Part shown: one piece after another, positions 31,971-40,736 of the stretch
Layout of the letters: every line of letters starts with the position of its first letter
How positions within the stretch are numbered: position 1 is the first letter of the stretch
DNA from: Bordetella parapertussis
Lineage (GTDB): Bacteria > Pseudomonadota > Gammaproteobacteria > Burkholderiales > SG8-41
Reading direction: 5' to 3'
Length of the DNA: 64,000 bases
Assembly: GCA_945861275.1 (NCBI GenBank)
Contig: CAMATZ010000026.1
Coordinates: 19,963-83,962, forward strand
Made by a program: the position numbers and the translations under genes
The notes under the pieces: model-generated
Told to the model about the DNA's origin: nothing
What the model saw: the letters and a program-made list of their open reading frames with translations, nothing else
Databases searched by the model: none

Positions 31971-32771
31971 TTATTGACTATTTTTTAGTGGTGCTAAAGG
32001 CTTTTTGCGATTAATAAAGGCTTCCATCATGCGCCACGGTTCATCGGTGCTGCGCGCTTCCACGCAAGCGCGTATGCCGGCGTGGATGCCTTCGTCGATG
32101 GACAGTTGTTCCCACTCGCGCAGCAACGCTTTTTGCAGGCGCATGACTTTTTTGCCGCCGAGCAGGATGGAAGCAATCCATTTTTCGACCGCGGCATCGA
32201 GTTCAGCCGCAGGCACCAGCTTTTGCAAAAATCCGATGCGCCAGGCCTCGTGCGCGTCGATGATGTCGCCGGTGTAAATCAGTTCGGCGGCCTTGCCCCA
32301 GCCGATCAGCCGCGGCAGCAGCACCGCTTCCATGCCCGAAGGAATGCCCACGCGCACCTCCGGCATGCCGAATTTAGCGCTGTCCACACCGACGCGCATA
32401 TCGCAGGCGGCAGCGAGTTCCATGCCAAAGCCAAGACAGTAGCCGTTGATGCGCGCAATCACCGGTACCGGAAACGCGCGTATCGATTGGTTGGCGACAT
32501 GCGTGAGCGTGTGCTCGACCTCGGCTTGTTCTGGTGTGAGGTCTTTCATTTCATGAATGTCAGCACCGGCAATGAATGATTTGTCGCCGGCGCCGGTGAT
32601 GACCGCGGCACGCAGTTTGTCATCTTGTGCGAGGCGATTGAACGTCTCGGCAATGGCACGCTTGCCAGCCATGCCCAGCGCGTTGCGCCGCTCGGGATTG
32701 TTGATGGTGAGATAGGCGATGCGGCCCGCGTCGCCGCGGTCGTCGATGCGCGTGAGCACCCGTTCGCTCAT
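31971..32771 (-). CDS. Enoyl-CoA hydratase/isomerase family protein
   Basis: The 266-residue protein is a crotonase-fold enzyme. Visible parts are the CoA-binding oxyanion segment SFIAGADIHEM, the second oxyanion helix NGYCLGFGMELAAACDMRV with a Glu at the position of the first catalytic acid, and KFGMPEVRVGIPSGM with the second Glu. It would hydrate or isomerise an enoyl-CoA made after the ligase. ATG 32771 overlaps the stop of the upstream gene by 4 bp (ATGA), and it precedes the SucC-like gene by 4 bp. The longer upstream frame is out of register with the neighbour. Confidence 0.88.
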   Translation of the reverse strand: MSERVLTRIDDRGDAGRIAYLTINNPERRNALGMAGKRAIAETFNRLAQDDKLRAAVITGAGDKSFIAGADIHEMKDLTPEQAEVEHTLTHVANQSIRAFPVPVIARINGYCLGFGMELAAACDMRVGVDSAKFGMPEVRVGIPSGMEAVLLPRLIGWGKAAELIYTGDIIDAHEAWRIGFLQKLVPAAELDAAVEKWIASILLGGKKVMRLQKALLREWEQLSIDEGIHAGIRACVEARSTDEPWRMMEAFINRKKPLAPLKNSQ

Positions 32772-33448
32772 GTGACGGGGGGCCGCTGCATTTTGATGGC
32801 CTGCTGGTGCGTGACGCTGGGCGCCACCAGCTTGTAGAGCACACGGCGTGTATTGCTGAACAGCGAGCGCATTTTCTCGGTCCAGGGTGTTTTGCGTGCC
32901 GCGAGCGCGGCGGGGCTTTCCCACACATCGGCGCCGCTGAGTTCGTAGGCCGTCAGATACTTTGGGTTGCCGGCGGTCGCCATGTAGCGCCGTGCGCGCA
33001 GCACTCCGGGAATGCCAGCGCAGCGCGGCAAATGCTCCTTGTCGTACCAGGCGTTGTATTCATCAACGATATGATCCGGAATGTCGGTATGCACGATATA
33101 CATCCACGGTGCATCAGCAATGGGCGCCTGGCCCACGTCGCACATCAATTTGAAATTCATGCGCTCCCGGTTGTTGCCATAAAGTTTGCGCATGCGCAGT
33201 GACCACGGCGTCGGATCGTTGACGATGCTATGAAAATGCGCGCCAGATTCAACGTTTTCGTCAGTGGTTTCATACCATGCGAGATAACGTATGTCGGCGC
33301 TGTCGCAGAAATAACGCCGCGTGCGCACGAAGCCGGGCAGGGCGGTCACCTGCGGTACGTGTTCAAGGTTATACCAGTCGTTGAATTCCTCGTCGTATTG
33401 CGCGGCGGTGTGGAGTCTAACTGTGATTAAGCCTTTTGCTTGGGGCAT
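32768..33448 (-). CDS. Internally duplicated dimeric alpha/beta-barrel protein
   Basis: The 226-residue protein is two copies of a ferredoxin-like domain. FNDWYNLEHVPQVTALPGFV near residue 22 matches YNAWYDKEHLPRCAGIPGVL near residue 131, each followed by R-x-RRY. The His in the EHxP motif is typical of EthD-like and related dimeric barrel proteins that bind aromatic compounds. The function is probably a catabolic isomerase, monooxygenase partner or decarboxylase, but this cannot be settled. It is the first gene of the ECH/CoA-ligase operon. Confidence 0.65.
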   Translation of the reverse strand: MPQAKGLITVRLHTAAQYDEEFNDWYNLEHVPQVTALPGFVRTRRYFCDSADIRYLAWYETTDENVESGAHFHSIVNDPTPWSLRMRKLYGNNRERMNFKLMCDVGQAPIADAPWMYIVHTDIPDHIVDEYNAWYDKEHLPRCAGIPGVLRARRYMATAGNPKYLTAYELSGADVWESPAALAARKTPWTEKMRSLFSNTRRVLYKLVAPSVTHQQAIKMQRPPVT

Positions 33449-33478
33449 ATAAACCTTGAAAAGTGTTTTGCCGCAGAT

Positions 33479-34372
33479 TTATGCTACCGCCGGCCCGCGC
33501 ACCGTGGTGCGGTACATCAGCCTCGGCAGCGGGTCGTAATCGAACGTCGCCTTGTGCTGCACGGCGATGTTGTCCCACATCAGCAGATCGCCGGGGCGCC
33601 AACTGTGCCGATAGATAAACTCCGGCTGCGTGATGTGCGCGTAGAGTTCGGCCAGCAGCGCATCGCTTTGCGCGCGCGGCATGCCCGTGAGATGCGAGGT
33701 GTGGCCGTGGTTGATGAACATGCCCTTGCGCCCGGTCACCGGATGCGTGCGCAGCACATCCATTTCGGTATCCGGAACGCTGGCCAATTGCTCCGATGTG
33801 GGCGCATGTTCCTGCACGGTGCGGATGCCACGCTGCATTTCGTCCTGCTGTGCGGCATAGTTTTTGAGACGGTATTCGCGGTAGCTGTGGACGTTTCTCA
33901 TGCTGGCCAGGCGTTGTTTCATCGCCTCCGGCAGTGCGTTGTAGGCGGCCGTGGTGCTGGCGAAATACGTGTTGCCCAGCGCCACGCCATCCTTTACCGG
34001 CACTTCCACCGCATACAGCGCCGATAACATGCTCGGCTCGCGCTTGTAGGAAAGATCGCTGTGCCAGAAGCGGCCTGCATCCTGTGCGCCGATGGCTTTG
34101 CCATGCGCATCCACTTTGTTCGACAGCACGAAAATTTCGTCATGGCCGCCGAGCCGACTTTCCTTGCGCACATGCGCTTCGAGGATGCCAAAACGCCGCG
34201 TGAAAGCGATTTGTTGCGCCGGTGTGATGTTTTGATTGCGAAAGAAAGCCACTTCGTTGTCGAAGAAAGCGCTGGCGATCTGCGCGAAGGTGTTGTCGTC
34301 CAGCGGCTGCGACAGATCGACGCCCGAAATTTCGGCGCCGAGGTGCTTTCCGATACGGGTAACAGTAATCAT
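33479..34372 (-). CDS. TauD/TfdA-family 2-oxoglutarate-dependent dioxygenase
   Basis: The 297-residue protein belongs to the Fe(II)/2-oxoglutarate oxygenases related to TauD and TfdA. The opening GKHLGAEISGVDLSQPLDD is characteristic. The facial triad is His104 and Asp106 in FWHSDLSYK and a distal His in MWDNIAVQHKATFDY, and an Arg for 2-oxoglutarate follows in the terminal MYRTTVRG. The substrate could be a sulfonate, a phenoxy acid or another carboxylate. ATG 34372 is used, since the upstream extension covers the divergent GST promoter. It lies 30 bp upstream of the duplicated dimeric-barrel gene on the same strand. Confidence 0.88.
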   Translation of the reverse strand: MITVTRIGKHLGAEISGVDLSQPLDDNTFAQIASAFFDNEVAFFRNQNITPAQQIAFTRRFGILEAHVRKESRLGGHDEIFVLSNKVDAHGKAIGAQDAGRFWHSDLSYKREPSMLSALYAVEVPVKDGVALGNTYFASTTAAYNALPEAMKQRLASMRNVHSYREYRLKNYAAQQDEMQRGIRTVQEHAPTSEQLASVPDTEMDVLRTHPVTGRKGMFINHGHTSHLTGMPRAQSDALLAELYAHITQPEFIYRHSWRPGDLLMWDNIAVQHKATFDYDPLPRLMYRTTVRGPAVA

Positions 34373-34531
34373 GGAAATTCCCGGGGGCTGCTTGAATTGC
34401 AGAAGGCGCATCGTAGCGAATTTCCGCTTCAGCGGAAAGGGCGCATCATATGGAAAGCCCGTAGCGCCGCTGGCAGAGTAGACAGAGTACAATACGGCCT
34501 CGCCATCAATCTGCAATCAAGGGAGTACATT

Positions 34532-35149
34532 ATGAAGCTGTATGGATCGCCGACCTCACCGTATGTGCGCAAGGCGCGCGTGCTGATTGAAGAGAAAAGC
34601 CTGCCGGTGGAGTTCGTGATCGAAGATCCGTGGGGCGAAAACAGCCCGATCATCGACAAAAACCCGTTGAGCAAGATTCCAGTGCTGGAAATTGCACCCA
34701 ATGACTATTTATTTGAATCGGCGCTGGTGGTGCATTTTCTGGATCACGTCGATGGCCGATCGTTTACGCCGCGTGATCCGGTGGGTTACTGGGAGGCGCA
34801 ACGCTGGCAGGCGCTGGGCAACGGCATTATCGATGCCGCGATACAGCGCATTTTCGAGACGCGCCGCCCGCCCGAGCATCAATTGCGCGACAAAATGGAG
34901 CGTGAAGAGGGCCGGGTCCAGCGTGCGATTGCGCTGGCTGAAAACAACTTCAAGGGCGGTGAATTTCTCGTCGGCAACCGCTTTAGTCTGGCGGATCTGA
35001 TACTCGGCGTGGCATTGCAATACGTCGATTTCCGCTATGCGCATGATTGGCGCGGCAGCGCGCCGAAACTCAAAGCGTGGCACGCAGGCATCGCGGCACG
35101 ACCGTCGTTTATCAAGACTCAGCCACCGGATTTCACACCGCCTGTGTAG
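34532..35149 (+). CDS. Glutathione S-transferase family protein
   Basis: The 205-residue protein has an N-terminal thioredoxin-like domain (MKLYGSPTSPYVRKARVLIE, with the NPLSKIPVLE cis-Pro loop and ESALVVHFLD) and a helical C-terminal domain with RFSLADLILG near residue 150. The conserved Ser/Tyr at SPTSPY could activate glutathione. AGGGAG lies eight bases before the ATG at 34532. It heads a plus-strand run with enoyl-CoA hydratase and acyl-CoA dehydrogenase, so it may act in catabolism (isomerase or dehalogenase type) rather than in general detoxification. Confidence 0.88.
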   Translation: MKLYGSPTSPYVRKARVLIEEKSLPVEFVIEDPWGENSPIIDKNPLSKIPVLEIAPNDYLFESALVVHFLDHVDGRSFTPRDPVGYWEAQRWQALGNGIIDAAIQRIFETRRPPEHQLRDKMEREEGRVQRAIALAENNFKGGEFLVGNRFSLADLILGVALQYVDFRYAHDWRGSAPKLKAWHAGIAARPSFIKTQPPDFTPPV

Positions 35150-35156
35150 TAGCGGT

Positions 35157-35888
35157 ATGGACATCGCAAGCAACGCCATAGCGGAACTACTGCTTGAACA
35201 TCGTGATGGCTTGCTGTGCATCACACTCAATCGCGCGCACAAAGCCAATGCCATGACGCTTGAAATGACCCAAGCACTGGCTGAAATCCTGCGCCAGGCG
35301 CGCAGCGACGCAGCGGTGCGTGGGTTGTTGATCAGCGGCGCGGGCGGGCGCGTGTTTTCCGGTGGCGTGGATGTGCGCCAGACTTCGACGCTGGCGGCTG
35401 AAGCATTCCGGCAAGCGCGCTCCACGTCATTTTTTTCGCTGCTGATGGCGCTGGTTGATTTTGAAAAGCCGGTGGTGGCAGCGGTGAACGGTGTGGCCAG
35501 CGGCGGCGGTTTCATGATCGCGGCGCTGGCGGATGTGATCGTGGCGTCGCAATCAGCGGTGTTCGCTTTGCCGGAAATTGATCTGGGCACACCGCCTTTA
35601 GCAGGGCTGGCGATTCTCGATCCACTGATCGGCGGCGCGCTGGCGTATGAACTCGTGCAAAGCGGGCGTAATTTGAACGCCATCGAGGCCGAGCGGCGCG
35701 GCCTGGTGCGCATGCTCGTGCCGCAGGCCGAGGTGAGTACCGTTGCTGAAAAGTTTGCGCGTGACTTGATGGCGAAAAACCCGCGCGCTTTTGCCGCGAG
35801 CAAAGCCTGGATGCGCAAACCCATGCGCGCCGCACTGGAGCAAGCCGAGCGCGCGATGGTCAGCTGGCGCGCGGCTGGCGGTGAATGA
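35157..35888 (+). CDS. Enoyl-CoA hydratase/isomerase family protein
   Basis: The 243-residue crotonase-fold enzyme has VFSGGVDVRQ (first oxyanion-hole segment), NGVASGGGFMIAALADVIVA (second) and FALPEIDLGTPPL with the Glu of the second acid position. The first acid position is Met/Ile-like in GGGFMIA rather than Glu, so it may be an isomerase, hydrolase or decarboxylase instead of a hydratase. The ATG at 35157 is seven bases after the GST stop. It is a distant paralogue of the enzyme at 31971-32771. Confidence 0.85.
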   Translation: MDIASNAIAELLLEHRDGLLCITLNRAHKANAMTLEMTQALAEILRQARSDAAVRGLLISGAGGRVFSGGVDVRQTSTLAAEAFRQARSTSFFSLLMALVDFEKPVVAAVNGVASGGGFMIAALADVIVASQSAVFALPEIDLGTPPLAGLAILDPLIGGALAYELVQSGRNLNAIEAERRGLVRMLVPQAEVSTVAEKFARDLMAKNPRAFAASKAWMRKPMRAALEQAERAMVSWRAAGGE

Positions 35889-35889
35889 C

Positions 35890-37053
35890 ATGCCCTCTAC
35901 GCAGATACCGGAACTGTCATCTGAATTAACGCAGATGCGCGATGCGTTGCGCAGGTTCGTCAGAGCCGAGCTTGAGCCGCTGGAAAAATCCATCGACGCC
36001 AGTGGTGAATTGCCGCCGCACGTATTGCCCTTGCTGGGCAAACACGGCTATCTGTCGATGCGTTTACCGGTGGAAGTGGGTGGCGCCGGCATGGGGATGT
36101 TTCCCTACTGCCTGATGCTGGAAGAATTCAGCCGTTCGCATCGCATCTTTGGTTTGCTGGCCAGTGGTGGTGGCGGACTGACACCGATTGCCATCGCGCG
36201 CCACGGCACGCCGCAACAGCGCAGCACATATCTGACGGGTCTCATGGACGGCACTAAACGCACTGCGTTTGCGCTCACCGAACCCGCAGGCGGCTCCGAC
36301 AATTCGGCCATGACCACCCGCGCCGATAAAGTGGACGGCGGCTGGATAATCAACGGACGCAAGCATTTCATCAACGGCGCGCATGAAGCCGACTTCATCA
36401 CAGTGATCGCCATTACCGATGCAGTCAAACGCACGCGCGGCGGTGTCACTGCGTTCCTGTTGGATCGCGGCACACCGGGCTTCACTATCACGCGCGTCGA
36501 TACCACGATGGGGTCGGATGTGATCAAACTGGCCGAGATTGAATTCGACAACTGCAAGGTGGCGGACAGCGCGGTGCTGGGGCAGCCGGGGCAGGGCTTC
36601 GATCTGGCGAAAGAATCGCTGCGCGATGGCCGCATGGCGGTGTCGTGTTCGTGCATCGGCACCGCGGACCGCTTGCTGGAAATGTCCGCGCAGCACGCAA
36701 AAACGCGCGTGACCTTCGGTAAGCCGCTGGCCGAGCGTCAGGCGATACAATGGATGCTGGCGGACTCTGAGGTTGATCTGATTGCCGCGCGGGCCATGGT
36801 TTACGAGACGCTGCGCCAGATAGATGCCGGCAACGATGTCGGCACCGCGCCCAGTGTATGCAAACTGTATTGCTCCGAGATGGTAGGGCGCGTGGCCGAC
36901 CGCGCGGTGCAGATCCACGGCGGCATGGGGATAGTGCAGGGCTATCCTGTTGAGCGCATGTACCGTGACGTGCGGCATTACCGCATTGGTGAAGGTTCGT
37001 CCGAAATTCAGCGCATGCTGATCGCGCGTGATGTGTTAAAGCGCACAGCATGA
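35890..37053 (+). CDS. Acyl-CoA dehydrogenase
   Basis: The 387-residue flavoprotein has the three-domain acyl-CoA dehydrogenase fold. FALTEPAGGSDNSAM and GGWIINGRKHFINGAHEADF are the FAD-binding signatures, RVTFGKPLAERQAIQWMLAD is typical of the third domain, and the catalytic Glu is in YRIGEGSSEIQRM near residue 370. It oxidises an acyl-CoA to an enoyl-CoA and passes electrons to ETF. The start ATG 35890 follows the ECH stop by one base. The order ECH-ACAD fits a short beta-oxidation pathway. Confidence 0.92.
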   Translation: MPSTQIPELSSELTQMRDALRRFVRAELEPLEKSIDASGELPPHVLPLLGKHGYLSMRLPVEVGGAGMGMFPYCLMLEEFSRSHRIFGLLASGGGGLTPIAIARHGTPQQRSTYLTGLMDGTKRTAFALTEPAGGSDNSAMTTRADKVDGGWIINGRKHFINGAHEADFITVIAITDAVKRTRGGVTAFLLDRGTPGFTITRVDTTMGSDVIKLAEIEFDNCKVADSAVLGQPGQGFDLAKESLRDGRMAVSCSCIGTADRLLEMSAQHAKTRVTFGKPLAERQAIQWMLADSEVDLIAARAMVYETLRQIDAGNDVGTAPSVCKLYCSEMVGRVADRAVQIHGGMGIVQGYPVERMYRDVRHYRIGEGSSEIQRMLIARDVLKRTA

Positions 37054-37078
37054 AGCCCGCTAATCTGAACGCGAAAGC

Positions 37079-38065
37079 ATGGTTATGAAGCGTACTATGT
37101 TAATGGTGTCGCTGCTGTTTTGTGCAAACACTGTTGTCGCCCAACCCGCTTCGACGGGCTCAGGACAGGCGTACCCCACCAAACCCGTGCGCATGGTCGT
37201 GCCTTATCCCCCCGCGGGCGTGGCGGACATACTTGCGCGCGTGATAGCGGAGCGGCTCGGCCAGCGCCTCGGCCAAAACGTAGTGGTGTTCAATCGCGAG
37301 GGGGGCGGGTCGGCCGTGGGCGCCGATCTGGTCGCCAAGGCCACGCCCGACGGCTACACCTTGCTGATCGGCTCCACGGCTTTAACCATGAATGCCGCGG
37401 TCAATCGCAAGCTGCCATATGACGTGAAGCGCGATCTCGCGCCGCTGTCACTGGTGTTCGAGCAACCGGCGGTGCTGGTGGTGCATCCGTCGGTCGCGGC
37501 TAACTCGGTGCAGGAATTCATCGCGTACGCGCGTGCGAATCCTGGCAAGCTGCGCTACGGCTCGTCAGGGATCGGCGGCGTAATCAATCTGGTGACCGAA
37601 TTATTCAAGCATCAGGCCAAGGTGGATTTGACGCATGTGCCGTACCGGGGCGTGGCGCCTGCGATGATCGAACTGGTGGGCGGGCAAATTGAAGTGGTGA
37701 TGTCGGGCATCACCAATGCCGCGCCGCTGGTGAAAAGCGGCAAGTTGAAAGCGCTGGGCATTACCAGCCGCAAGCGCTCGGCGGTGCTGCCCGACGTGCG
37801 GCCGATCGTCGAACAGGGACTGCCTGAGTTTGAAACCTCAACCTGGTATGGCGTGCTGGCCCCCGCCGCCACCTCGCCAAACATACTTACACGGCTCAAC
37901 ACCGAACTGGTGCAAATCGCCGGCAGTAACGAAGTCCGCGAGCGCTTTGCCAATCAAGGCGGAGAAGCACGCACCAGCACGCGCGCGGAATTTGCGGCCC
38001 TGATAGCACGCGACCTGAGCCGATGGCAGACGGTGGTTAGTGCGGCGGGGCTGCGCGCGGAGTAG
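37079..38065 (+). CDS. Bug/TctC-family periplasmic solute receptor
   Basis: The 328-residue receptor has a short signal peptide (MKRTMLMVSLLFCANTVVAQ), then an extra PASTGSGQ, then YPTKPVRMVVPYPPAGVADI and the remaining Bug signature (VVVFNREGGGSAVGADLV, THVPYRGVAPAMIELVGGQ). The extra octapeptide is encoded by the same dispersed repeat as in the Bug gene at 17991-18986. Two ATG codons at 37079 and 37085 are both possible starts. It is the last gene of the GST-ECH-ACAD run and precedes mltG. Confidence 0.9.
   Translation: MVMKRTMLMVSLLFCANTVVAQPASTGSGQAYPTKPVRMVVPYPPAGVADILARVIAERLGQRLGQNVVVFNREGGGSAVGADLVAKATPDGYTLLIGSTALTMNAAVNRKLPYDVKRDLAPLSLVFEQPAVLVVHPSVAANSVQEFIAYARANPGKLRYGSSGIGGVINLVTELFKHQAKVDLTHVPYRGVAPAMIELVGGQIEVVMSGITNAAPLVKSGKLKALGITSRKRSAVLPDVRPIVEQGLPEFETSTWYGVLAPAATSPNILTRLNTELVQIAGSNEVRERFANQGGEARTSTRAEFAALIARDLSRWQTVVSAAGLRAE
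37145..37170 (+). repeat. 26-bp dispersed repeat within a Bug coding sequence
   Basis: This copy of the repeat also found at 18883-18908 (minus) differs at three of 26 positions. It encodes the PASTGSGQ insertion just after the signal peptide. Confidence 0.7.
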
Positions 38066-38086
38066 CGCCGCTGCAATTAGCCGAAA

Positions 38087-39097
38087 ATGTTGCGCTGGAT
38101 CAAATGGGTTTTAATCGGGGTAGTTGGGTTGGCCGTCACCGCAGTCGGTGGCATGGTTTTGTTTTCTACACAAGAACTCACGTTTAAACCTGCGAGCGTC
38201 GGTTACGACTTGAAGTTGGGCAACAATCTGCGCGGTGTGGCGCGCGAGCTGCAGGCGCTGGGTGTGCTGAGCGTGCCCGGCGGGGCAATCTTGTTTGAAA
38301 TTCTGGGGCGCGCACGCGGCGATGCGGCGCACATCAAAGCCGGAAATTATGAGTTCGAGTCGCCGATTACGCCACTGCAGCTGCTGCAAAAAATGACCCG
38401 TGGCGATGCCATGCAATCGAGCGTGCGGTTTATCGACGGCTGGACGTTCAAGCAAATCCGCCAGGCGCTCGACACCCACGAAGCACTGAAACACGATACG
38501 CAAGGCCTCACCCATCAAGCCATCGCGCGCGCGCTGGGTATCCCCGATGCGCAAGCAGAAGGCTGGATATTCCCCGAAACTTTCCATTTTTCGCGCGGCG
38601 CCAGTGATTTGGCGGTACTGCGCCGCGCGCACCGCCTGATGCAGACCCATCTCAACGCGCAGTGGAACAAACGCGCGGCTGATTTACCGCTGGCGTCGCA
38701 CTACGAGGCGTTGATTCTGGCCTCCATCATCGAAAAGGAAACCGGCAAAGCGGCCGACCGGGCTATGATCAGCTCGGTTTTCATCAACCGGTTGCGCATC
38801 AATATGCGCCTGCAGACCGATCCGACGGTCATCTACGGCATGGGGGACGATTTTGACGGCAATCTGCGCCGCCGCGATTTACAGGCCGATACGCCGTGGA
38901 ATACCTATACGCGCGGTGGCCTGCCGCCTACCCCTATTGCCATGCCGGGGCTGGCTTCGATTCAGGCTGCACTTAGCCCGGCGCAGAGCAAAATGCTGTA
39001 TTTTGTGGCGCGCGGCGATGGTAGTTCGCAGTTTTCGAGAACTCTGGATGACCACAATGCCGCCGTGACAAAATATCAAAGGTCGGGCAAAAAATGA
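38087..39097 (+). CDS. mltG: Endolytic murein transglycosylase MltG
   Basis: The 336-residue protein has one N-terminal membrane helix (about residues 5-28) and a periplasmic YceG domain. Characteristic features are the LysM-like region LKLGNNLRGVARELQALGV, AEGWIFPETFHFSRG, ILASIIEKETGKAADRAMIS with the catalytic Glu, and LRLQTDPTVIYG-like sequence (here MRLQTDPTVIYGMGDDFDG) and NTYTRGGLPPTPIAMPG. MltG cleaves nascent glycan strands and sets their length. It overlaps tmk by 4 bp. This gene order is standard in betaproteobacteria. Confidence 0.95.
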   Translation: MLRWIKWVLIGVVGLAVTAVGGMVLFSTQELTFKPASVGYDLKLGNNLRGVARELQALGVLSVPGGAILFEILGRARGDAAHIKAGNYEFESPITPLQLLQKMTRGDAMQSSVRFIDGWTFKQIRQALDTHEALKHDTQGLTHQAIARALGIPDAQAEGWIFPETFHFSRGASDLAVLRRAHRLMQTHLNAQWNKRAADLPLASHYEALILASIIEKETGKAADRAMISSVFINRLRINMRLQTDPTVIYGMGDDFDGNLRRRDLQADTPWNTYTRGGLPPTPIAMPGLASIQAALSPAQSKMLYFVARGDGSSQFSRTLDDHNAAVTKYQRSGKK

Positions 39098-39717
39098 CGC
39101 GCGGCAAATTCATCACTCTGGAAGGCATGGACGGAGCCGGGAAGAGCACGCACCTGGCTTGGATTCCGGGATTTTTGCAGGCACGCGGGGTGCAGGTGCA
39201 GCTTACGCGCGAGCCGGGCGGCACACCTGCCGGTGAAAAACTGCGCGTGCTGATGCTGGACAAAAACCAGAAACTGCACCCCGATAGCGAAGCGCTGTTG
39301 ATGTTCGCGGCGCGGCGCGAGCATCTGGACAAAGTGATACTCCCGGCACTTGATTCGGGCATTTGGGTGGTTTGCGACCGTTTTACCGACGCAACGTTTG
39401 CCTACCAATCCGGCGGCAGTGGTGTGGCTTGGGAGCGCATCGCGGCGCTCGAAGAGTGGGTGCAAGGCAGTCTGCAACCGGATTTAACCCTGTATTTTGA
39501 TGTGCTCAGCGAACTCGGTATGGCGCGCACGCAAGCCGCGCGTGATCCGGATCGCTTCGAACAGGAAGGCCGCTCGTTTTTTGACCGGGTAAGAGCGGGC
39601 TATCTGCGGCGCGCACGTAATCATCCGTCGCGGGTGGCGATAATTGATGCTTCTGTAGCCTTGGACACAGTTAAGAACAAAGTTGAAGAAGTATTAATAA
39701 CTAATTGTTTTAAATGA
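39094..39717 (+). CDS. tmk: Thymidylate kinase
   Basis: The 207-residue protein phosphorylates dTMP to dTDP. The P-loop is EGMDGAGKST at about residues 10-19, the DRFTDATFAYQSGGSG substrate motif is near residue 97, and the LID region DPDRFEQEG follows. The segment after the P-loop, LAWIPGFLQARG, is slightly unusual. It overlaps mltG upstream and holB downstream by 4 bp each. Confidence 0.95.
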   Translation: MTRGKFITLEGMDGAGKSTHLAWIPGFLQARGVQVQLTREPGGTPAGEKLRVLMLDKNQKLHPDSEALLMFAARREHLDKVILPALDSGIWVVCDRFTDATFAYQSGGSGVAWERIAALEEWVQGSLQPDLTLYFDVLSELGMARTQAARDPDRFEQEGRSFFDRVRAGYLRRARNHPSRVAIIDASVALDTVKNKVEEVLITNCFK

Positions 39718-40730
39718 CTATTTATTCATGGAATACCAAGGCGTTCCAGCAGCTTGCGCAGCGTGCAGGCAGCTTTCCGCATGCACTGTTAATCAAAGGG
39801 CCGCCGGGCATCGGCAAACGCGCGTTCGCCGCTGCGCTGGCTCAGGGGCTGCTGTGCGAGAAACCGGTTTCCGCGCTTTCGGCCTGTGGCTCATGTGCAG
39901 CCTGCCACTGGTTTGACACCGAAAACCACCCTGATTACCGCATTTTGCAACCTGAAATCGCGGAAGAGACAGATGACGCCGAAGGGCCGGATAAAAAGAA
40001 AAAGCGTGATATCTCGGTGGCCCAGGTGCGCAGTTTGGCGGATTTCATCAACATCAGCGCGCATCGCGGCGGGGCCAAGGTAGTGGTGATTCAACCCGCC
40101 GAGGCGATGAATGTCAACGCCGCCAACGCACTGTTAAAAAGCCTCGAAGAACCGCCGCCCGGCACGTATTTTTTGCTGGTGGCCGACCGCCCGCATCTGC
40201 TGCCCGCCACCATTCGCAGCCGCTGCCAGCATGTTTCACTGCCACCACCCACACCACAGGAGGCGGCTACCTGGCTAAAAAAGAGCGGAATTTCCCAGCC
40301 TGAGTTGGCGCTGGCGCAGGCCGGTGGTGCGCCTTTGCTGGCAGTGGCATTGGACAATCCCGACTATTGGGCAGCGAGAAAGCAGCTGCTCGATGGACTG
40401 TCCAGCACGGCGTTTGACGCACTGGCGCTGGCCGAGCGCGTGGCTGCGCAGCCAATACCACAATTTATCAATACCTTACAGCGCTGGAGTTATGATCTGG
40501 CGTGCCTGCGTTTCGGTCAGCCGCTGCGTTACAATCCAGACCGCAAGGATGCGCTGCTTTCCGCCATAAACAGCATGAATCCTCTGGAAATTTTACATTT
40601 CCACCGTGAATTGGTGCGTTTTCAAAGAATCGTCAATCACCCATTAAACGCACGCTTGCTGATCGAAGATTTTCTGCTGCGGTACGGGCAGCTTATGCAG
40701 CAAGCGGAAACACAGCATGTGGCGGCTTGA
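39714..40730 (+). CDS. holB: DNA polymerase III delta prime subunit
   Basis: The 338-residue protein is the clamp-loader delta prime subunit. It has the AAA+ fold with GPPGIGKRAFA near residue 29, the zinc-binding group CGSCAACHWFDTENHPD near residue 60, and the SRC motif in IRSRCQHVSLPPPTP. The P-loop is retained in sequence but delta prime does not hydrolyse ATP in characterised clamp loaders. It is coupled to tmk, and tatD starts 6 bp later. A pilZ gene that often lies between holB and tatD is missing. Confidence 0.93.
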   Translation: MTIYSWNTKAFQQLAQRAGSFPHALLIKGPPGIGKRAFAAALAQGLLCEKPVSALSACGSCAACHWFDTENHPDYRILQPEIAEETDDAEGPDKKKKRDISVAQVRSLADFINISAHRGGAKVVVIQPAEAMNVNAANALLKSLEEPPPGTYFLLVADRPHLLPATIRSRCQHVSLPPPTPQEAATWLKKSGISQPELALAQAGGAPLLAVALDNPDYWAARKQLLDGLSSTAFDALALAERVAAQPIPQFINTLQRWSYDLACLRFGQPLRYNPDRKDALLSAINSMNPLEILHFHRELVRFQRIVNHPLNARLLIEDFLLRYGQLMQQAETQHVAA

Positions 40731-40736
40731 TTAGGC

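Noticed and set aside
34709..35824. 371-codon minus-strand open frame over the GST and ECH genes
   Set aside because: Antisense to two well-supported genes; composition Ser/Arg/Ala-rich as expected of a shadow.
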